From positions 31,929 through 95,928 of the forward strand of contig MU616587.1 in the NCBI GenBank assembly GCA_025201705.1: DNA of 64,000 nt, written 5' to 3'. Position numbers and translations under genes: made by a program. Below, piece after piece: positions 57,337 through 64,000 of this stretch. How positions within the stretch are numbered: position 1 is the first letter of the stretch; each line of letters opens with the position of its first letter. This DNA comes from Dissophora ornata. Lineage: Eukaryota > Mortierellomycota > Mortierellomycetes > Mortierellales > Mortierellaceae. Below the pieces are notes generated by a model, which saw nothing but the letters and a program-made list of their open reading frames with translations, was not told the origin of the DNA and did no database searches.

Positions 57337-58907
57337 CTACCAATCCACTTTGCATGCGTTGACGGTCGCTCCATGCTTACTGCAGAACCCCTTGTTGTCA
57401 AGCGCAAAGCCCCAGTTGTGTTTGTTGCAGAACAATGTATTGCCAACAACAACCCCCTAAATAGCATTATGTACATGTTGCATAACTGTCAGTATCGTTC
57501 AAAGGGTAGCCAGCATAGCCACGCATGTTTGAGATTTACCTTTGTGGCCAGGTCGACGTGTTTATGGGGGCAGTACCGATCAACCTCATACGTGGTTCCA
57601 TTTCCCGCTGTAACCCGGATGCGGTTCCCCATGGGCTGGATCCGGCCAGGGCCAGGGGCTAATGAGGGCTTCCCTGGCGTCTTGATGGAAGAGAGTGGGT
57701 TTGTCGCAATTGCCCCAACTTCAGTACTCGAGATTGATGAGTCTGAGTCTGAGGACTCTGATGATTCCGAGGACGGTGAGGACGATGCAGATTCCTCGTT
57801 GGCGGTGTCGTCGGGGCCATTATTGCCCCTCTTTTCCTTTTTCGATCGGTGAATTTTCACTTGGCCCTCCTCATTCACTGCGGTTCCTTCACTTTTGCTT
57901 GCGTCTTTGACCTCTTGTCCTTTCTGCTCGTCTTTATCCTTGAGGCTCAACTTCTCCAACTTCAGCTTCTTCTCCTCCTTCTTGCGATCCTTCTTTTCCT
58001 TTTTCATTTTTTTCTTGTCCTGCTTTAACTTGTTGTAGTCTAAAGTGACCATTGGTCGCAGTATATGGAAGAAGACGCGGTTAATATCAGGGCAACGTGC
58101 ATACAGCTCTTGGTAGCAACTTTTTGAGCAGGAGAATGCAGCAACGAAGTTTCAGTGCGGAGCGCCGAAGATTGTTATTCCTAGACTTATTCGGGCTGCC
58201 TCCAAACCAGTGTAATATTGGGGGTGTCGATGACTGCTTTACTGCCTTTAAGATATGTTCTTACCTTCAGGTGGGTTGACCGCGTGGCGCAATAGGTCCT
58301 TCACCAATGGGAGTAGGTCGATTTCCTGAACATTGAAAAATTAACGCCGACAGCTTATTAAGAGACAGGTCCAAAACACTACCTGAGCTGCTGGCAGCTC
58401 TCAAATTATCCGCATCGTTCTTTGCAAAAATCTGTAAAGGGGTCTACCTTCCAGCTCTGGGGCGACAGGACTCGGAGGTCCTTGATCGTGTAAAGTCTGT
58501 TTCTTTCTAAGATATCCACGTCCTTCTCGATGTCTCTCGTTGACCATGATCGCTCTGTTCCAATTTGTTCTAATAACGTCGACGCTTTCTGGAAGCAAGA
58601 CAAATAATGAATACACCGTTAGGCACATTTTTTTTTCATGAAAATCAGCAGGCATTGTGTTTCGTTTTTTTTTTTTGCGAGGGATATCTATACCATCGAG
58701 TCTGGCAGGTACTTGTCTATGAACAAGTTCAAACAAGAGGCAGGGGTCAGAATGAACTGAATTTTAGAGGACACATAGAAATCCCACGGGTTTTGTAGGC
58801 ACTTCTGTACCTTCATCCGCGACAGTATTGGCAGGTTCAGGCAAAGCGGAGAGATATGCCGAGAATAGCGATCCTCCTCCTCCTTCCATGCCATTTTTCT
58901 TTCCCAT
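57337..58907 (-). CDS. Rieske-type [2Fe-2S] domain protein with helical N-terminus
   Basis: complement(join(57337..57456,57540..58039,58265..58325,58448..58588,58694..58716,58811..58907)), 313 aa, every phase closed, including a 23-nt exon. The C-terminal Rieske domain is split by an intron: GTTYEVDRYCPHKHVDLATK gives the first ligand pair (C-x-H) and GVVVGNTLFCNKHNWGFAL the second (C-x2-H followed by W). ICPHxxxDL and CxxHxW order match ferredoxin-like Rieske proteins. The N-terminal half has a helical domain (KASTLLEQIGTERSWSTRDI, LERNRLYTIKDLRVLSPQSW, LPLVKDLLRHAV) resembling SAM/HhH-type bundles, then a Lys-rich coil and an acidic Ser/Asp/Glu stretch. No membrane anchor and no oxygenase catalytic domain are visible. 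Redox partner and role unknown; not the respiratory Rieske protein. Confidence 0.82.
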
Positions 58908-61778
58908 GTTTGTGAATGTTGTGGAGGTGGAGCAGGTGTGAGAAGTGATGTTGAATGTGATCAATTCCGAATTCGCAGATCACCGAACCTTTATCACTCC
59001 ACGGATCACGTGGACAATGGCCTGGATTCATCCAGAGACAAATTTCCCTTTTATTATTTCTCCTTGTATCATTTTTCTACACATTGGTACCTCACTCTAA
59101 TTTGCCAGCCCCACGTTACAAAATCCATGTACGAAGGCACATCCTTGTAGCATCCTTGCAGCGTCCATTGTGCGAATTGTTATTATGTGCCCCACTTGTT
59201 CCTCATCTTTGGGCGGTAGAGAATGTGATTGGTTCTTTTTCCTTTGGCATTTTGCATGGCGAACGGGTAAATGAGCGTTCTCTTTTCCTCTTTGCAATTC
59301 TCAACCTAAAGGTCTCTGCCTTCAGAACAAAAGAGGCATCATTGGGAGGTAGAGGCTTGAAAAGTCGATGTTTCGAGTCTCGATTCCTTCCTTGATACTT
59401 TGGTTGTATCAGGGTGTCTTTACAACGATGCATTACAGGAAATTTTAGGAAATTAAAAAAAAAATCTGATACGCGCGACAGCGCGCCGAATAAAACACCA
59501 GCAGACTGCTTTTGTTCCGAAGTCCCAAACATCATGCACGCTCTAATTGAAGGAGACAGGCAGAATGCGATAGAGCATGAGAATGATGGACTAGCAACCC
59601 TGTTTGTATAATTTGTTATTATGTATTCTTCGTTCGCGCGTGCGTAGCTTCATTGCTTAATTGCTTGATTGCACTATGTCTAAAGGCCACGATACAATCG
59701 ACTATACCCATGAGAGTATGCAGTAGTGAAGTAGTAGAAGTATGAACGGTGGCATGAACGGTGGTATGAGGAGTAACCCATGCCAAGAACTTTGTCAAGG
59801 CATATTATACTACAACTGTTTTACCAGTTTTTGTATTGTTGGTATACATGCTTCCGTAAGCGACCATGCATCAAACAGCTCCTGCTTAATTATACGCCTC
59901 AAATGGACCTGCAGCTCCGAGAATTGTTTTGACGAAAAATCGACTGAGGCCCATAATCCCTCGCTTTCCGGCCCGCTAAATTTCCACAACGCTGGGCCAC
60001 GTTTTCCGTCTAGTGATTATCGGGAGACAATCGCCGCATTCCGAGGTAGGTGGTGGCAAGACTTCTCCCTGAATTCGGCCATACCAAAGACAGACCCCAT
60101 TGAAAGGTTTGTGAAGTCAAACTAGTGCATTGTGCTCGTATTCTGGACCAAGCGCTATTCTCCTTGACGTCTTTTTCTGTAGTCTCAAGGATCGCTGCCT
60201 CCAAAGTATCGCTCCTATAGCCCGCATGAGTTTTCGAGGTGCACTCAATTTTCTGACTCATGAATACCGTTTGTTCGGATTTTCACGAAATACAGAGTAC
60301 CTTTTTGCTGCCTTTCGATTATTGCCTGAGAGCATAACTTCGCCAATATAAACTGTTATAGTCAATCGGATCCTCTTTCTTATCTTATCAATGTCTCCAG
60401 GCAAGGAGCGAGAACGTGTGTTTTTTTTAATTTTTTTAAAAAAAAATAAAACTTGCACGGAAGCGGTTTAACATGTGGAAGGCGCGAAGGCTCCAACTGC
60501 GCATCTGAGAACGTCCTTGTACCCCACTGTACATGCGTATTCCATCCTCGAACTAGTTATTGTATTGCCGTCTTCAAAAGAATACATCATCATCATCGTT
60601 GTAGGCTGGGTATTGAGCTGCTGCTTCAGGATGCGCTGCATAACAAAAAAAAAAAAAGAGGCAGAGCTTTCGCACATGAATTGACAGAGTATTTCTTGTC
60701 ACGGACATTGCACGACGTGTCAAGAGTCTCATTCGCAGTGACCTGAATGGTCAGGGTATAGGATGCCCTACGCGGGATCCAGGAGAAGCTGGGGGATGCC
60801 GCAGAGAAACAGTTCTTGTCATATCGTCAGACGACTCCTCAACTAATGCCAAAGTCAATTATCGTCCAAGTCAAATCACGCCAACTCGAGGCAAGAAGAG
60901 ATAGTGTGGCCCGGAAACGGAGGACCAAGGCGATCACGACGACTGCTGGAAGAGTAACAGGGTATGATTTACCTTGCAATGTATGAAAATACATCAGATC
61001 TCATTGGTCAAACAAACGGGACACAGGGTCAGAAACGCTACTTTGCATGTCCACGCGCCCTCTGCGCCATCTGTTTGTGCGCCATTTCCATCTGTTTTCT
61101 CATTTCAAGCCACGAAACCTTCTGCTGCATTCATTTATTTCTTCAACCACCATCCCCGGGATAACCCTTGGCCTGTGCTCGCAAAAATTGCGTAAAAAAT
61201 CAACGGACCGAACCACCTCAGTACAGTGTACTGCAGCGGTACACATGAACAGTCTGTAGTTTGTTGTTTGCCTGTTTGTTTGTTTGTTTGTTTGGTTGTT
61301 CGGTTGGTTGCTCGAAGGAGATTGAAGGCCACGGAATGCTCCTCTATCTGTTAGAAAGCTTACAACGCGTAAGGTTGCAAGTACGACAACATGACCCAGT
61401 GGGATCAATGGGTGGCCTAACGTGACTAGTAGATGACCATTGGTTTCTCCTGCGTTCTGTGCTGCCTGACAACCCAGATCGATAACGCCACCAAGAACAT
61501 ATAAATAAGACAAAGTGGCTACCTATAATCCCCATCCCGCAATAAACATCTTACATTCCTACTTACTTGCCTTGTTCCTACCTTGCCCACGTCCTTCTCG
61601 CCTTTCCTCGTCCACCTTTTCTCCGCCTGCTCTGTCCTTGGCACTACCCGTCACCTCCTCTCGTTTCTGTCATTTTGCCATTCCCAGCACCTTCTCTTAT
61701 TTTGGACACAGACTCTTGTCTTTCTGATTCGCTTCTGCTCTATGCGCCAATAAGTGTGCGCAGTTTATTCCCAAAGTA
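58908..61778. other. Gene-poor region; orphan open exon near 60680-60912
   Basis: About 2.9 kb without a complete gene. T-rich and A-rich runs occur at 58629-58637, 58664-58676, 59455-59464 and 60420-60447. A TTTG microsatellite lies at about 61259-61295. The only coding-like stretch I trust is the frame 60680-60912 on the plus strand described in the findings. The segment just before 61779 is CT-rich, probably the leader of the next gene. Confidence 0.4.
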
Positions 61779-63353
61779 ATGGATATCCAAATCGTTATCA
61801 AGGACGACACCATTAGGGGTATTGTCACAAGTACGCTGTTAGTTATCATTGGCATCCTCTTCTTCATCATCGTCCAAAGTGCCAGAGAAGGAATAACCAT
61901 TTGGTTGTACACGCACTTCCCCAAGAACAAGGCCAAGCTCTACGTCATGGCAACATCTCGCAGAGGATCGTACTTGGATGTCCTTGGCGTATTCAACATC
62001 CTTGGTGGATTCCCCTTGTTCATCGTCCTGTTGGTCATGACCCTTGGTGTGCTAGGAAATATTTTCTCCGGTTTGGTTGTCAGCACCAAGAACGTTCCCA
62101 TGGACTTATGCACCAACAACGGATGCTTCTCTACCGGCTTTGGGAACAATATGTTAGAGGGATACGACAACTTCACGACCATCGTCCCCGAAACTCCAAT
62201 AACGCTCACGTCCATGAGAGACTTTGCGCTACAGGACATGAACAATACGATTACAGCGGATTTGCCTTGGTCGGGAGACAAAACCAGGTGGATTATAGCC
62301 GCGATTGTCCCTCCGGAAATACATCAAGTCCCATCGGAGAGGCTGAAGAAACGTGTTAAGTACACCGGGGTACTTGATAGTGTATTCTTCCGCGCCACTG
62401 GGATGGGAGTGGAGTACATCAACGGCACCTTTTTGTTATTGTCGCCAGCGACATCGTTGGAATGGAATAGTAGTGCGGTGTTGAATTGGACCGGATGGGG
62501 TATATACGATGGCCCAGTAACTAGCACGGTTATCAACAAGACGCTGGAGCACAAGTTTATGTATTTGTCAACATCCTCTGCCGTCGGGATTAACTTGTTG
62601 TTGATCTCGTCCGTATTCGACGGTTTTGGAGATCCGGCCTTCATCGAGGAAGCGTACAAACACATCACCACCAACGACACCCTCAGTTAAATAAAGAAAG
62701 CAACCTATTACGGAGTATTCACGCACATAAGCGTAGTGGGTACCATGGACGTTACATTCCAACCTCGCAACTATGGACCTGGTAACCAATTGGAGCTCTC
62801 CACGTTCGACAACATCAAGGTCGTCAAGGCCGCGGATATGGATGAGCTGTTCAACGCCACATTGGACAACTTGAAAAGTAACCAAAAGGTTCTGTCGAAC
62901 TATAGCAGGGAGATGCGGAACGCTTTCAAGGACATATACCAGGACACTTCCAGCAGCAAGTTAATGGACTTCTCGAGCTATGTTACAACATGTCTCGTGA
63001 TGGCCATATCCCAAACTCGACCCGTTGGTATGATCAAGGGATACGAGCAGGCCAATGTCATCACGCCCGTTATATCCATCAAGTTATCGTTGTTGATCCC
63101 ATTGCTACTGGTTACGGTCACGTTCTTCATCCCGTATGCCGTCGTCACAGCATTGTTGCATAACAACGACAGCAAATGGATGCTGTACAAGCTCAATGTG
63201 GATGTTCGAGAGTATCTCATCAACCTGTGTCGCTCAAGGTTCATCGTGACCAAGCCGATGAGTGACAAGGAGATCTCGCAGATAATTCACGAGGACCATG
63301 GCGACAATGGGCCTGTGTTCGCTGATGAGCATGACATGTTGGATGAGGTGTAG
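61779..63353 (+). pseudogene. Lineage-specific multi-pass membrane glycoprotein, split by an in-frame stop
   Basis: Two open frames (61779-62690 and 62736-63353) are in the same reading frame, separated only by a TAA at 62688-62690. The 15 codons between that stop and the next ATG are also open, so one base change would give a single protein of about 524 aa. The first part has a membrane segment at residues 15-35 (TLLVIIGILFFIIV), a second at about 68-90 (FPLFIVLLVMTLGVLGNI), and a luminal region with many N-x-S/T sites and paired cysteines (DLCTNNGCFSTG). The second part has a third segment (LSLLIPLLLVTVTFFIPY) and a cytosolic tail. No family recognised. It could be a pseudogene, a readthrough gene, or two proteins; no intron explains the stop. 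Confidence 0.6.
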
Positions 63354-64000
63354 CTGCGCTGTCACGAATCATACCTTTGGTCAAGTCGCGTCAAGTTTAT
63401 TAAATTTACTTTACTCACCGTGTTAGAAGTGTTACACAGCTTGTCATTTTTCTATTCTCCGTGTTTCTGTCCTAGTTGCTTTTGTACCACTGCCATTTTG
63501 AGTTTGGTTCTCCAATGGTGTTCCCATATGCCGAGTAGAGAGGCCGCGATCACCTGTTGCTGTGTGAGCCGATAGTGTGCAGCTACCACGAGAGACAGTG
63601 CTTGATGTTCAATAAGCATTTGAAGAGGCGGACAGCCTGGGTTCACACCCTGGGTTCACACCCTGGGTTCACACCCTGGGTTCACACCCTGGGTTCACAC
63701 CCTGGGTTCACACCCTGTGTCGCGTACCATGACCTAGACTTTGGTTATTAAGCGCCAAGGTTTGGTACTCAAGTACGATTAGTAATGTGTTGCTGCAGTT
63801 GCAAAGCGTTCATGAAAGAGGGTGCCTGCACTACAGGAAAATATCATGGTATGGTCTGGGTGACATCATTTTCTAGATGGCTGTCCATTCTCTTTGAGCA
63901 AAGAATAGGAGAGATCTGGATGAATTCGTCAAGATCCTTGAGCACCCTTCAAGCGTTGTTTAGAACTACAAACCCAATGGGCGTCATGAGCGTCCTTCGG
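63354..64000. other. 3' flank to window edge
   Basis: No supported gene. It contains the 13-bp tandem repeat annotated separately. Confidence 0.4.
63636..63713. repeat. 13-bp tandem repeat, six perfect copies
   Basis: CCTGGGTTCACAC is repeated six times without a mismatch, followed by a partial seventh copy (CCTGTGT). Perfect identity points to recent expansion and probable length variation. There are no spacers, so it is a minisatellite and not a CRISPR array. Confidence 0.95.

Noticed and set aside
58384..58440. Coding-like stretch (FAKNDADNLRAASS) in the Rieske gene
   Set aside because: Using it would need a 17-bp intron. Treating 58326-58447 as one intron joins SWK to EIDLLPLVKD in phase.
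63636..63713. Possible CRISPR-like array
   Set aside because: Head-to-tail 13-bp units without spacers in a eukaryotic genome; a minisatellite.

Overview
This is a nuclear fungal sequence. The genes are rich in short introns (about 50-300 bp, GT-AG) and contain many small exons. Their products are fungal: a chitin-synthase chaperone (CHS7), Rmt2, Pet127, an NDT80/PhoG factor and a Gid5/Vid28-type armadillo protein. Some genes are usually missing from yeasts and moulds of the Dikarya: a full-length animal-like AIFM1, a bacterial-type cytidylate kinase, and a protein family I associate with Mortierella and Rhizophagus genomes. Together these suggest an early-diverging fungus, most likely Mucoromycota/Mortierellomycota. 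That placement is inference.

Layout. 1-8 kb: a UDP-GlcNAc-type nucleotide-sugar transporter, a 14-exon Chk2/Rad53/Cds1 checkpoint kinase, and a Trf4/PAPD5 non-canonical poly(A) polymerase. 8.5-9.3 kb: decayed long-chain acyl-CoA synthetase. 9.7-20.4 kb: NAK-family (Ark1/Prk1/AAK1-like) kinase with a polyQ tail, a NUFIP1-type zinc-finger protein, a PDCD2/Tsr4 protein (minus strand) and a Tlg1/syntaxin-6 SNARE. 20.4-22.6 kb: gene-poor, with diverged repeats. 22.6-28.8 kb: an unrecognised five-exon membrane protein, cytidylate kinase, an SPF45/RBM17-like splicing factor, and an unrecognised gene with an apparent frameshift. 28.8-33 kb: accessory region with two terminal-inverted-repeat elements and pieces of lineage-specific genes. 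33-51 kb: NDT80 factor, GNAT acetyltransferase, AIFM1-type oxidoreductase, CHS7, Rmt2, a small unknown protein and ARMC8/Gid5. 51-53.2 kb: poorly resolved sequence, a Helitron helicase remnant and tRNA-Leu(CAG). 53.4-59 kb: Pet127 and an unusual Rieske [2Fe-2S] protein. 59-64 kb: gene-poor, with a membrane-protein gene split by an in-frame stop and a 13-bp tandem repeat.

The genes are housekeeping neighbours, not a pathway cluster. Themes are RNA metabolism (Trf4, NUFIP, Tsr4, SPF45, Pet127), membrane traffic and cell wall (nucleotide-sugar transport, CHS7, Tlg1, NAK kinase), mitochondria (AIFM1, Pet127, probably cytidylate kinase) and signalling or protein turnover (Chk2, Gid5). Several genes are in divergent pairs with short shared promoters.

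Exon boundaries were read by hand from splice sites, reading-frame phase and family motifs. Where every phase closes I give the join; where it does not, I say so. I found no convincing defence, CRISPR or biosynthetic system. The most unusual items are the Rieske protein, the membrane gene with an in-frame stop, the two TIR elements and the diverged repeat block.
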